From Endothia cerciana (lineage: Eukaryota > Ascomycota > Sordariomycetes > Diaporthales > Cryphonectriaceae), in assembly GCA_026119935.1 (NCBI GenBank), contig JALRMH010000005.1, positions 372,001 through 436,000 on the forward strand: a stretch of DNA of 64,000 bases, read 5' to 3'. Positions 31,424 through 42,191 of this stretch are shown piece by piece (position 1 is the first letter of the stretch; each line of letters begins with the position of its first letter). The position numbers and the translations under genes are program-made. The notes under the pieces are model-generated. The model saw only the letters and a program-made list of their open reading frames with translations. It did no database searches and had not been told where the DNA came from.

Positions 31424-32926
31424 ATGGCAATACTGACAATGTTCGACCTCTTATTTTACCATTGGATCCTGTTTGGGATATTAACACCCTCTCTGCTCTT
31501 TAGTGAGGCAAAGTATGTTCATTCTGGTCTTCAAGAGGAGCTGCCTGAACCAGGACCAGGCGGAAAGCCAGAAGCCACAACTTCTTCAACAAACATTGCT
31601 ATTACGAGGAGTCCTCAAGTCTTGCCTCGAAATGAAGCCTTGAAATACCTCATCGCGGGCGGGGAAGTTAATGGGAGGGGCCGTGGCAGCCCTGCTACAG
31701 TCGACTTGGTTGGCACATCTTACGTCGCACATGTTACTGTGGGCACACAGACCGTCCCGCTTCTCATCGACACCGGTTCTTCCGATCTCTGGGTTGCACC
31801 TAGCAGCTTCAAATGCCTTGACGAGGATGGAAAAGAGACTGGTCAAGCCGCCTGCGGCTTCGCCACCTTCTACGACGGGACTTTCTCAGGCGGTGTTGTC
31901 CCGGACGAGTACTTTTCCATCCTCTACGGGAATGGACAATTCCTCTACGGCCCCTACGGTCTCGAGTCCGTGTCTCTGGGCGGGATCACAATTTCCAACC
32001 AGCAGATTGCACTGCCCTCGGAAGGATACTTTCACGTCTCAACGGGCGATTTCGCTGGGCTTCTGGGACTGGCATTCCCAGCCATGGTCCCGGCAAGAAA
32101 GGGTTCAGTGCCGAAGCCTACGCTAAACAACACCGACGCATTCGCTGAGCACGATACGTGGTTTTTCAATGCTGTCAAGCAAGGCTTGACACTGCCGATG
32201 ATCAGTATGGCTCTGGACGTCGACGGGGGTGGGCTTCTAGGCATTGGTGGAGTTGTGGATGTTCCCGTCATAGGAGACTTCACCTCGACTTCGATATTGA
32301 TGGTAAATTCTTTACTTAATCCAGAACCGTTGAGGATGAATCATTCTGAAACTTTTTAGATAAACCTTGTCAACGAGACTCGAGCGACGACGAACTTCAC
32401 CTACTACACGGTCGTCGCAGACGATTACCTCATAGACCGGCAGCGCTTCTCTGAAGCTGAGGGAGAGGAAGACATACCGGCCAGCCGAGGCTTCCCCGTG
32501 GTCGTGGACAGTGGCTGGTCAACAAATGTCCTCCCGCCGTCACTCGTTATGCGCTTCTACGACGCGTTTGTTGAGCCGCCCCAGCCCGTCGAGATGCGCG
32601 GCGGTACCATGTTCACCGCACCCTGCAATACTGCCACGCCATCATTCGGTGTGCAAATCGGTACAGCGGTCTTTGAGATGAGCCCGGAAACAATCCTCAT
32701 CTCGAGGATGAACACCACTGTGAATGGCACGTTGGTATGCGGTCTGGGTATACAGCCCGGTGTGGAGTTCGCGGGCGTTCTGGGCGATACATTCCTGAGC
32801 AATGTTGTTGCCGTGTTCGATGTGGGCGCTTCGGAGATGCGTTTTGCCCAGCGCGCCCCAGGGAATCCGGTGAATAAATACGAGCCACAAGGTCAGGCCA
32901 CTGTTGGTGGGAAGGACGAACTTTGA
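31424..32926 (+). CDS. Secreted pepsin-like aspartic protease (A1 family), two exons
   Basis: Exons 31424-32302 and 32360-32926; the 57-base intron (GTAAAT...TTTTAG) is in phase, giving 481 residues. The start at MAILTMF was preferred over the upstream open frame because it begins a clear signal peptide (hydrophobic to about residue 27). The first catalytic motif is LLIDTGSSDLWVAP (Asp116). The flap is ILYGNGQFLYG, where the usual Gly-Ser after Tyr-x-Asp/Asn-Gly is changed to Gln. The second catalytic motif is VVVDSGWSTNVLPP (Asp343), with Trp where most family members have Thr or Ser. FAGLLGLAFP and FAGVLGDTFLSNVVAVFD are the usual hydrophobic-Gly blocks. Many Asn-X-Thr sites are present. 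It lacks an obvious GPI signal, so it is probably released. The altered second motif may shift activity or specificity. Confidence 0.9.
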
Positions 32927-33418
32927 TGCCGCGTCCCAGGCGTTCGATTTCATTCATATTTCAGAGACTTGTATTAAATACATAGTACTCAATGAATTGT
33001 AGTGTTCCGTAATTATTAAGAAGTTCATTCAAACATGAACATGAGAATTATATCAAAAATACCACTCTTCTTATAGCATGGCGTGCAACCTCATCGCGCT
33101 CACTTGTGCTCAGTTGCATCGTTTGCTGTTGAGCAGGGTAACAACTCAATGCGAATCGAATGGCCATAACAGTGGTGCTTATGCTCACTATAACACGAAA
33201 ATCATTTTTATAATATACCAAAGTAGAATGATAGGGCTGCCGCAGGAAAGAATGTCACTGGTAGGAAATTTAAAAGAAAGGTGGACTATCTAAGAATGAA
33301 CCTTGACTAAACATTACATCTTGACCACTGGCGGACAACGTCGTATCAGGATACTCTAAATGATGTGGACCGAGTACTCTGTTCAAAGCACACGAAGTAT
33401 CTGCTTATGCTCACAACC
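32927..33418. other. Intergenic between convergent genes, no gene seen
   Basis: About 490 AT-rich bases between the convergent protease and the secreted Thr-rich protein genes; it should hold both 3' ends. No RNA gene or repeat was recognised. Confidence 0.5.
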
Positions 33419-34852
33419 TCAAGCCAGTAAAACGCCAACGCCAACGTCAATACCCCAACTATCCTGAACAGTCCACTCATAGTCACCGGAGGATCCAGGA
33501 GACCAGGTGCAGTCGTCACTATCATACTGCTCTGTGAACAAGCCGCAGTAGGTTCCCCACGCCACACCATCTCTTGCAACCAGCGCCGCGTTCAGGAATG
33601 TCGCCGTAACGTTGACGTCCGCGGCAAGGTTGATCTGGCTCTGAGCCGCAGCCAGGACAACACAGACACCAACGTCGAAAGCGCCTGGGAAGAAGCTTTC
33701 CTTGATGAGCGTCTCCGGGTGCACGTGCGTCTTGCCCCAGCAGCTTTGTGGCTGGCTGCTTCCCGAAGGCAGACACGGCTCGGTACCGCTTTCAGTGGTC
33801 TCGGTGCTGTCGGTCGTGTTCCTGACCATGTAGCCGTTTGAGGCGGTGATGACTACCTCGAAGTCGTCCCGGTACTGTCCGTCATTGGTCGCCGCGGCGG
33901 CGTACACACCACCTGCGAAGATGCTGCACTTGAAGTTGTATGTTGCGACAGGGATGGAGCAGGAGCACTGGTCCGGGTTCCAGCCGGGATCGCGCTCGAT
34001 GTAGATGTTGAAACCAGTGCACAGATCTGTCGCATCGCAGAATGCGGCACATGTTGCTGTGTCGTAGCTGCTCAGAGTCTCGTAGCCAAGGTAGGTGTTC
34101 CCCACCACCGCAGCGGTGAGATCAGTGAATGTTGAGACGTATCCTGATGGTGTGGTAGCTTCTGAGGCGAGTGACTGATATGCTTTATCAGCCAGGAAGG
34201 CGGAGACTGTATCAGCTGTTGGGCTGGGAGCAGCGCCTAGATCAATGTTAGTAATAATCCAGCCGCGAGCATGACTGAGATCGGCAAACTTACCCGCCAG
34301 CTGAGAGGCGCATGGGTCCAGAGGGTTGATGAAACCACAGTACGTCCCGACCTCAATAGCTGTTGGACAGGCACTGACACTCGTGTACGAGTTTGTGTTA
34401 GTCCAACTGACAGGAGTGCAGGTTGTCGGGACCGAGACGTAAGAGCTTGATAGAGTGCTTGTAGGCTGTGTGGTAGTCTGCACAGTGGTCGTCTTAGTCT
34501 TGCAGTAGGCAGGCAAGGAGGACGTCGTCTTCCTCGTGGTGGTCGATTTACCCTTGGTCGTCGTCGTAGGGTGCTGACCAGCTGCAGAGTTGGCGACAGT
34601 GCTTTTGGAGATGGGCGTAGCGAGACCAGTGACCGCGGACGAGACCGCGGCTTGGACAGTAGAAGCATCGATACTGACGACTTCAGAAGCGTTGCCGATC
34701 ACAGGAGCCGAGTTTGGTGTTACTGCTGCTGTGGCAGTTCCCACAAGGGAATAGAAAGCAGCCGTGTCGGTTGCAGAGCTGACTGCTACGGCTGAAGGCG
34801 TTGGAGCGCCTACCGCGAGCGCGGCCATGGCTAGGAACGCTGCACACCTCAT
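33419..34852 (-). CDS. Secreted Thr/Ser-rich protein with Cys-containing C-terminal domain
   Basis: The frame is open for 477 codons from ATG 34852, beginning with a signal peptide (MRCAAFLAMAALAVGAPTPS). A Ser/Thr-rich linker with a short basic patch spans residues about 40-130. A cysteine-containing region follows (TTCTPVSWTNTNSYTSVSAC, GTYCGFINPLDPCASQL) and then a compact domain with LGYETLSSYDTATCAAFCDA, CTGFNIYIERDPGWNPDQC and YNFKCSIFAG, which has the look of a PAN/apple-like Cys fold. The end is EWTVQDSWGIDVGVGVLLA. Bases 34293-34237 form a perfect 57-base intron (GTAAGT donor, TACTAAC branch, CTAG end) that keeps phase, so the spliced protein is probably 458 residues with QLAG joined to AAPSP. 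The family is common in fungal secretomes, but I cannot give a function. Confidence 0.75.
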   Translation of the reverse strand: MRCAAFLAMAALAVGAPTPSAVAVSSATDTAAFYSLVGTATAAVTPNSAPVIGNASEVVSIDASTVQAAVSSAVTGLATPISKSTVANSAAGQHPTTTTKGKSTTTRKTTSSLPAYCKTKTTTVQTTTQPTSTLSSSYVSVPTTCTPVSWTNTNSYTSVSACPTAIEVGTYCGFINPLDPCASQLAGKFADLSHARGWIITNIDLGAAPSPTADTVSAFLADKAYQSLASEATTPSGYVSTFTDLTAAVVGNTYLGYETLSSYDTATCAAFCDATDLCTGFNIYIERDPGWNPDQCSCSIPVATYNFKCSIFAGGVYAAAATNDGQYRDDFEVVITASNGYMVRNTTDSTETTESGTEPCLPSGSSQPQSCWGKTHVHPETLIKESFFPGAFDVGVCVVLAAAQSQINLAADVNVTATFLNAALVARDGVAWGTYCGLFTEQYDSDDCTWSPGSSGDYEWTVQDSWGIDVGVGVLLA

Positions 34853-36344
34853 CCTTGCAGAGCGGTAAATTGTTCAAATGTATGGGTCAAATCGATCGAT
34901 TCTAAAGAATTGTCACGAGAAGAAATGTGTCTGATCGGGTTCCAATCTTCGACGAGGGAAGGCAGAGACGTAGCTTTTATACACAGAGTATGGCGGGTTT
35001 TCATAAGTATGCTCTTTTACACATACGATAATGTCTACAATGGAACCATGCCACTTCTACAGCATCCCATCAGCCTAGCATCCTGAAGGTATTCACAACG
35101 CCCGGGCAGCTGAACAGCCGCCTTGGCCGCATGATCTATTTTATTTACTTTTCCATTTGGGTCGACTACTAGCCCTTCTTCGGTCATCGACGTCAAGTCT
35201 CCTTGCTGAAATAAGTCCTGACGCTTCCGAGGGCGTGCGGAATGGATGCTGTCCCTTTCGACGTGCAGACTTGTATTGATTATTCCTGATGCAAGCCTGG
35301 CACGGTGAAGAAGAACACGAGCAAACTTCCTGACGTGCATACAAGTCTTTCCCTTTTGAGTTACCCTGCTCTCCAGAATGAGCAGGATGAAAGCACTGCA
35401 ACGTACCATATGCTTTATTGGCTTAGTCGCGGCCAATTCTTGAGATGCATGCCGGCCTCATGATAGTCATATCACTTGCAGGCACTTCAGCTGAGTCCTG
35501 GCTGAAGAAGGATCACACGAGGCGATGGTTCCGGGAAACTCGGGCATTTTAGTCTGCATGAGTTGACGTTGCGGACTATTGGCGGGAGTTTCCGTGCCTT
35601 CGTCTGGCCAAAGCTGCTGATTTCGAGGTTCATAAGCACATGGCCAAGTGAACTAATGCGTTTTGAGGTCTTCATCTCAACAATTGGACCGTGTGCACTC
35701 CTGCATGTACTATGTATAAACAAGGCTTACGGCATTTCCCCAATGAAAGTAGAAATTCTCATTACTCGACAAGTCACTTCCCGCTAGCTGCTGATAATTG
35801 GACGTTACTCTTTTCGATTTCAGTAATCAATTTCGATGGACTGTGGCCTTCCTCGTCAGACATGGCCGATCCTCCGTGCAGTCACCACCTCTGTCGGCCG
35901 TGCTGTGTATTCTAGAGCTGGCAGGACAGATTCTTGATAAGAGAGCTTGAAGATCGGAAGACGAGACTAAGATCCGAGAAGCCGCTGGACTGGCTGGATG
36001 TACTGGGTTTACTTACTATGCCTCAGAAACTGTAGTACCCGAAATTTTGCAGTTCCGTCTGCCTTGTGCTGGGCGTGTCAGTCATGGTTGTCGTCTGCGC
36101 CACACACCTAGGTGCATATGTTGGGTCAGCACTGAGGCTTAAGTCCGTGTTGTCCGGACGACGCTATCTGTAATGCGTCATTTGTCAGCTCCGGAATCAT
36201 TCGCACATTTATACGGAGTTTGTTCGACTCGACTCTGCAACCGTAGATAAAGGGTACGACTAGACTCCAGTATCCAATTACAGGATTCGTTAGTCCAGTC
36301 CAAGTCGACGAATCGAACCGCGAACCCAGATTACTTCCATCAAA
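34853..36344. promoter_or_regulatory. Divergent intergenic region, no other gene seen
   Basis: About 1.5 kb separating the divergently transcribed secreted-protein gene and the short-chain dehydrogenase gene; both promoters lie here. Overlapping open frames at 35035-35436 and 35563-35915 show no motif and no consistent coding pattern. Confidence 0.45.
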
Positions 36345-37511
36345 ATGGCCAGCGTCGTAGCAAAGACGGTTGTGGCCACCGGCGCCTCCTCCGGCCTGGC
36401 AGGTCTTCCTCATCATCGGCCTATCATATGAGGACCCCGCTAATGACCTTTCAAGGGTTTCGAGGTAGTCAAGCAGCTACTTTCCCAGGCCGAGCCCTAC
36501 GAGTTCATCCTCGGAGCGAGAGACATTGAAGGGACCAAAAAAGCCTATGACCAGTTGAAGTTCGACAGCGGGAGGCACAGTCTCACTGTGCTGCCACTGG
36601 AGCTTTCCAATCTGAAGGACGTCAGATCGTTTGCCCAAAATACGCTCGAGAAGCTTGGGAGGGACAAGCTCGACTACTTTCTCATGAATGCTGGCATGAA
36701 CAAGGGCGCGGATGAGCCTGGTCCTCATGGTTCCAAGTGGTGCGAGGCCTATGTTGTGAACCACCTCTGTCAGTCCTGCCCGACATATGAAGATCGCTTT
36801 TCAGTGTTTGCTAAACGAATAATCTAGCACAACATTATTTGACGCACCTCCTGCGAGAGAAACTCGTTGCATCCAAATCTCGTGTGGTCTTCGTGTCCTC
36901 AGGGGCTATACGTCGTGTATCAGATACTTGTGAGTCACATCTACGGCTGCTTATTGGGATGCAACGCGCGCTAAGCCATGATTATAAGCCGCGCTGGAGA
37001 AGCATCTTCTTGCTGGCTCAGGGGTAGATGGCTTGAGCATTTACGCCGAGAGCAAGCTTGTACAGCTTCTTGGAGCCCATTGGTGGCGCCGTCAGCTCCA
37101 AGGCCAGTGCAATGTCGTTGCTGTGTCCCCCGGACTAATTCCCGGAACTGGCCTTGGGCGCCATGTTAGCTTCGATATGTCGATGGCGATGTCTGATGCA
37201 AAAACCGTTCCTGAAGGTGAGTGTTGAACTTTATGCCTCCTTGTTTTCTCTTTTTTGTCTTTTCTTTCCTCCCGGTGGCGTGGTGCCCACGCGTTTGGCA
37301 GAGCTGACACGTATTATTCGCAGGTGCTCAAAGCATCCTGCGGGCGTTTACTCGCAGCGACTTCCCGCCAGATCCGGATCAGATTTTCCTTACATCTTGG
37401 GGTGAATGGTGGGACAAGGAGGTCATTGAGAAGACACTTGACAAAGAACTGCAGGACAAGTGGTGCCCTAGTAAAGAGCAGATTGAGGCCGACGAGGGAA
37501 TTACATCTTGA
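36345..37511 (+). CDS. Short-chain dehydrogenase/reductase (SDR), five exons
   Basis: Exons 36345-36398, 36456-36768, 36828-36929, 36989-37216 and 37324-37511 join in phase to 294 residues. The cofactor motif TGASSGLG (residues 12-19) is interrupted by intron 1. The only in-phase solution is a GC-AG intron (CTG|GCAGGT...CAAG|GGT), since the nearby GT donor would shift the frame. Other motifs are LMNAGMN, the catalytic Ser in FVSSGAIR (residues 146-147) and the Tyr-Lys pair in YAESK (Tyr175, Lys179), followed by SPGLIPGTGLG. The layout resembles the protochlorophyllide-reductase/retinol-dehydrogenase-like fungal SDRs with a 'WGEWW' C-terminal segment. An NAD(P)H-dependent carbonyl or alcohol oxidoreduction is expected; the substrate is unknown. 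Introns 2-5 have regular GTCAGT/GTGAGT donors. Confidence 0.85.
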
Positions 37512-38347
37512 CTGGCATTGACAAGAGAATGCCCGGTAAGATTGGCAAAACTCAGATAATTATGAGGGCAGCGGCGACCCTATACTGAGCTTGCAACAAA
37601 TCAACTTCTTATTTCATCCAAGCCTCAAAGCAAACTAATTACTTATGTATATAAAACAAAATAGAAAAATAAAAAAAAGAGACCGTAGGAGGCCAGTAAC
37701 AGAGCCGAGAAGGTAATCAGAAAGATAGCTTGTGTACCTTTGAAGAAAAAGGGGAATTATGAGCACTGAGTATTAATTTGGTCATGTGTAAGCGCCCCCA
37801 AACATCCAGGTTAGCCGCGGGTAGCCTGCTCGCCACAACCAGGCGATCGGAACAGGGCGCTTACAGGTGGCCCGAGGCGACGGTCTGACATCCATCATTG
37901 TAGGTTATTTAAACCTAGTTGGTCCTCCTGCCTCTGAGCATCTGCAACACGCATGCAGTCACTGCAAATGGACATTCCAGTCATTGGACAGGTTGTGCAG
38001 GGCGCAGCTGCACCTGTACCGCCCTCGGGGCGCTGCGTGCCCATAATGTTCACAGGGCGGTCTTGTGGTCTTACGCCGCCTGATTTGTGAACATGTGCAC
38101 ATCTATGAACAGCGACAGTCATGAGACTCCAAGAGTCACCTTGACCAAGATCCTATGCATATATAGCTCTTTGTTACTCTCGTCAATGCGCCAGCGTAGT
38201 GCCTGACAAAGGCACTGAACTTTTTCACCGCTGTGAATTTCAATCAACAATCACCAATGTATACAAGATTCACGGTAACCCCTGACACCTGCTACTGGGT
38301 ACTTGGCTATAAAATGGAGGCTCAAGTGGCAGGCCTCGACTCTCAAC
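37512..38347. other. Intergenic, no gene seen
   Basis: About 840 bases with an A-rich stretch at 37646-37680. A TATAAAA sequence at 38308-38314 lies only about 34 bases before the ATG of the phosphatase-like gene. Short frames (37895-38122) have no motif. Confidence 0.45.
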
Positions 38348-40060
38348 ATGGCGAAACACAAAGACCACGGAAAGAGACCCTCAAATCTCGGCTCGACCGC
38401 ACGGACAATCAGACCTGCACAATCTCTCGACTGTTCGGATCCGTCAACTTCCTCAGGCTCCGGTTCTTCTGACCGTGGCACTTCATCTTCATATACGAGC
38501 TCTTCAGGCGCTGCTACTTCGAGGAAACCCACAAGTCCTCCGAGTCGATTGCGCAGAGCCCTGCTATTGCCCTTGATAAGAGCTACTGGGCCCTTAGCAA
38601 GGCAAGGAAGTCCGTTAGGAGCAGATAAGGCCACCGCGCAAAGTCCCAAACAAATCATCTCAATCGCCAGCGCATCCTCCAAATTGGCCCATAGGTTGGC
38701 ACACCACAAGAGCCCAACTCAGAACGACACAAGGAGAGCCATGTACCCACGATCACGAAATGATATGGTGCCCGCGACGGGTCGGGCTCAGACGTCGCCT
38801 TGTCATGAACGGAGGACAGAAGCCCGACATCGACGAGGTCCTGGTGATCTCATATACAGAACACTTCTCGCCAAGAATTACACAAAACTGGATAGCTACA
38901 CAGACCTCGAACAACTTCAGATATACGACGGGCAGAAACTCGGATTCTTGGTTGACAGTATCAAACACCGACTCCTGAGAACCCTCCAGGCAGAGATGGA
39001 ACCGATCACGGAAGTCGGTGCTTTATTTCGTGAGCGCTATCCGGATTTGGCTCTTTCCATGAAGATTGACGGCCTCTGTCTTGGAGGTATGGCAAATTGT
39101 GTCAGTCTCCCATCCTTATATAACAGTCTCCAAACAACGCACGACAAGAATTTCGCCATTCTCACAATCCATCCCGATGACTGGGTTGCAGGCCAGGCCG
39201 CCATCGAAAAAAATTCAAGCTGGATGAACCATGGAAAGCTGGAGTGGGACACGATACCAATCACAAAACTCGAGGATAAGGAGCACGGGCTCAGGGAAGC
39301 ATTGGTATCCCTTCCACAAAAAGCCGCGTCCATAAGAGGACCCTCGGCAGTCAACGGGGTCATGTCGCCGGTGGTAGACCACTACCTCGTAGAATCAGAG
39401 GATTCTACTGCGGCCCCTATCCTCAAGTTTTTCCCTAACGCTTGTCGGTTTCTGGCCACGCACCTGGCTGCCCCGGAACGCAAGGCCATGGCCCACTGCA
39501 AGGCTGGCAAATCCCGTGGGCCCGCTTTCACCATCGCCTTCATGATATACAGATACTACCACGCCATTATCGAGAACAACTCCGGGTACCCAGCATCTAC
39601 TCCGTCGCAGAAGAGAAAAGTTGTCAATCATCTAGATGATATGGTCAACGACTTTATGAGATTCCTCATCGAAATACGCCCCTGTATCAACCCCGAGAAC
39701 AAATTTAGGCAACAACTGCATCTGTGGGCCTGGCAACTCGTTCATAAGACTAGACCTGAGATGCAGCCCGAGAAGCCGAAACATGGTGGAGGAGATCTGA
39801 GGGATGCAGCCATCATAGAGTTCTACGTGCGGGATCAGAGGCCACTTTCGAACCTGGTCGACCACTGGTACAAAACGCGGAAGTCGAGTGAAACGAGGTG
39901 GCGCGCCGCGGAGACAGAGAAAGCTCACAGGGAGGGCAGATCTGAGAATCAATCTCCGGAGATCAGAATGCAAGAGTACATTTCTTACTGGGAGAGAGTC
40001 ATGCGAATGGAGGCGGACGAAGAATCCTTGCCGGATTCAGGCTCAGATGCTTGGGGTTGA
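38348..40060 (+). CDS. CX5R (dual-specificity-like) phosphatase family protein, 570 aa
   Basis: Single-exon frame; the ATG at 38348 is used, as the open frame upstream starts only with TTG. Residues 1-150 are Ser/Arg-rich and probably disordered. A folded part begins near GDLIYRTLLAKNYTKLDSY. The active-site loop AHCKAGKSRG (Cys384) is the H-C-x5-R signature of protein tyrosine and dual-specificity phosphatases, with preceding LAAPERKAM and following helix AFTIAFMIYRYY as expected. The region after it (to the end) is helical and charged, ending ADEESLPDSGSDAWG. A general-acid Asp could not be assigned with confidence; the segment IHPDDWVAGQ upstream is a candidate. Fungal proteins of this layout are poorly characterised, so the substrate is unknown. 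Confidence 0.72.
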   Translation: MAKHKDHGKRPSNLGSTARTIRPAQSLDCSDPSTSSGSGSSDRGTSSSYTSSSGAATSRKPTSPPSRLRRALLLPLIRATGPLARQGSPLGADKATAQSPKQIISIASASSKLAHRLAHHKSPTQNDTRRAMYPRSRNDMVPATGRAQTSPCHERRTEARHRRGPGDLIYRTLLAKNYTKLDSYTDLEQLQIYDGQKLGFLVDSIKHRLLRTLQAEMEPITEVGALFRERYPDLALSMKIDGLCLGGMANCVSLPSLYNSLQTTHDKNFAILTIHPDDWVAGQAAIEKNSSWMNHGKLEWDTIPITKLEDKEHGLREALVSLPQKAASIRGPSAVNGVMSPVVDHYLVESEDSTAAPILKFFPNACRFLATHLAAPERKAMAHCKAGKSRGPAFTIAFMIYRYYHAIIENNSGYPASTPSQKRKVVNHLDDMVNDFMRFLIEIRPCINPENKFRQQLHLWAWQLVHKTRPEMQPEKPKHGGGDLRDAAIIEFYVRDQRPLSNLVDHWYKTRKSSETRWRAAETEKAHREGRSENQSPEIRMQEYISYWERVMRMEADEESLPDSGSDAWG

Positions 40061-40450
40061 TACTTGTCACAACGTTGTCCTAGAGATATTTTCATACAAT
40101 CGTAGTAATCATGCTTAATTTCGCGTCCAAGGTTTATAGCTTTCCTACCATGATGCTTCGTTGCCTACTAGGTAGTCAATGAGTGGACCCTTTGATTCCC
40201 TCATCAATGATCGACCCCGGATCATGCCCAGGGTTAGGGGATCGTGCTGCGGTGGGGGCCGACACATGTCGCAATGTATGTTCTTTTGATCGCCTCGTTT
40301 TTCAACTCACTCACAAATCAGAACAGGGACAGAGCTACGACCAGACATCTCGCCCCGGTCGCCCGCCCGCCGAAAAGGATCCGCACTTTCGTTCTCTGGC
40401 CTTACAGGAGACCTCTTATTGACGACAGCCGCCTTCATTCCACGCCTCTC
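40061..40450. other. Intergenic, no gene seen
   Basis: A 390-base spacer between two plus-strand genes. The frame of the next gene stays open through part of it (from 40244), but composition changes at the ATG at 40451, so I treat it as 5' leader. Confidence 0.5.
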
Positions 40451-41230
40451 ATGGCTTCCTCTCGCCCGGGCGCGGGAGAAGCGTCATCTTCATCCGAGGC
40501 GCAGTCGGCATACAACGACCTCAAGCGCCTCATACCATCGCTGGCCGCCGAGCTCGAGCTCCTACGGACGTCTCTGCGGGAACATAGTCTCTGGCTGCTG
40601 CGATATGGCCACGGCACCAGCATGCCAAGGACCACAACGGGAGGGCGCGGAGGCGCAGCAGGGTCACAAGAATCGGGGCGGGTGGCGACAACGGTCAGTC
40701 ACGGTGAGGCCGTCGCAGTATCTCATGAGCAAGAGCTACCTGCTGGGCCTGGGCCACAACCCCAGTCATTACCAGGAGCCTTCCCATCACAACCGCCCTC
40801 GGCCCCATCAGAGCCACCCCCCGCCTTCTCCGAGTCGGAACCTCCGGCTTACTCCGCCTCCGACGTCCCACCGTACACAGGCGGCTTCACCACCGTCTCG
40901 GCCTCGACGCGCGAGGAAGTGCAGGTCCGACGTGATCAGCTGACCGAATGGCTGCGCGAGGGCGAGGATGTCCTGCGGGAGTATAGCGCCCGGTATGCGC
41001 AGCTGGCTGAGGAACTCGGGCTACCCCAGGAGGATCTGTTGGGCACCTGGCATGAGGCCCACCCTGACAACGCGCTACCTGGGTATCAGCAGATTGAGAG
41101 CAACGAGGAGCTCATGGTCGGCGGTGTTGGTGAGGTCCCACCGCCTTACCTCGGAGGAAGGCCACACGGTATTGGGTCGAGAGGAAGTCAAGACCAAGCT
41201 GCGGACCCATCGTCCAAAGGCCAACAATGA
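40451..41230 (+). CDS. Hypothetical Pro-rich protein with two PY (PPxY) motifs
   Basis: 259-residue single-exon frame starting MASSRPGAGE. Residues about 18-45 (YNDLKRLIPSLAAELELLRT) form a Leu-rich amphipathic helix, probably a coiled coil. The middle is Pro/Ser/Glu-rich (SQPPSAPSEPPPAFSESEPP). A second helical segment spans about residues 165-215 (REEVQVRRDQLTEWLREG, YAQLAEELGLPQEDLLG). PPAY within the middle region and PPPY near residue 233 are canonical PPxY motifs that could bind WW domains of a Rsp5-type ubiquitin ligase; this is inference. No enzyme motif is present. I do not recognise the family. Confidence 0.6.
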   Translation: MASSRPGAGEASSSSEAQSAYNDLKRLIPSLAAELELLRTSLREHSLWLLRYGHGTSMPRTTTGGRGGAAGSQESGRVATTVSHGEAVAVSHEQELPAGPGPQPQSLPGAFPSQPPSAPSEPPPAFSESEPPAYSASDVPPYTGGFTTVSASTREEVQVRRDQLTEWLREGEDVLREYSARYAQLAEELGLPQEDLLGTWHEAHPDNALPGYQQIESNEELMVGGVGEVPPPYLGGRPHGIGSRGSQDQAADPSSKGQQ

Positions 41231-42191
41231 TCACTGGAGTCGAAATCCTCCTCATATTAGACAAGGCGCGTCGAAACTGCACAGAGTTTAGAAATCACCC
41301 GTGTTGTTGAACTGTGCAACATGATCATAGCTGTGGCTATCCTGCCCTACACGAAATCGAGCGTTGAATTCTCTGGCATCTATTGTATTCCGTGAATGCT
41401 AATAGGTATCTAAGTACCACAGCAGTAAGCAGCAGGCGAAGTGGGTCACCGTCACTTAAGGATAACGAGATGCCATGACTTCTAATCTGTATGTGATAGC
41501 CTTTGTTGTTATACGCAGTTGTCGTCCGAGTTGAACTTGCGCCTTCTCGATCCCCGTCTTGGATGTGGTGTGGGCTGCGTCACGCTGAATCTCGGAGAAT
41601 TCTCTTGATTATGCACAACTTACTACCTACAGCCTCGATCCAAGTCCAATTCTTGAATCGCGCAAAACCAGGGAATCATCGACTGGTTATTTTTTCAGTC
41701 AAAGGTTGCTCATTGGATTCTCTATCGATAGATTAGAGGTTCCAAGGGCTGACGTCGACATATGCTAGACGTCCATGGTCCCGATCCCATCTGCTTGGAA
41801 CCTGCGGCTGTACCCGCTCAAGATCCCTTTAATCTCCCACCGCGCGTTCTCCGACGATGCCCTCATTCCCGCCAATGGCGACAACATCCTTAGCTCCTGC
41901 AGGGCCCAGCCAGGCAAGAGGGTCGCAGGGGTCTGGCTCGGATGTCTTGCCGAGAGTAGCCCCATCGTCACTTTTAATGAAACATGACCAACGTGATCCC
42001 CTTTCCTCCAAGAGCAGTAGATTTGTTTTGTTTCTTTGTCGATGTTCTATTTCTTCACATCACGACTCTCATTCGACCAACAGTGCAGCAGTGCCTGTCG
42101 ACGTTCTTTGCCCTTCTTTTTCTCGACGTATTAGATTTCAGCCGGCCGGTCCCTCATTCGTTCCAATTTCATTCAGCTGCCGACAGACAAT
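41231..42191. other. Intergenic, no gene seen
   Basis: About 960 bases upstream of the CE16-like esterase. Overlapping frames at 41775-42340 have no motif. The last 190 bases are pyrimidine-rich (TTTCTTTGTCG, CCCTTCTTTTTCTCGACG), typical of a fungal core promoter and leader. Confidence 0.45.
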
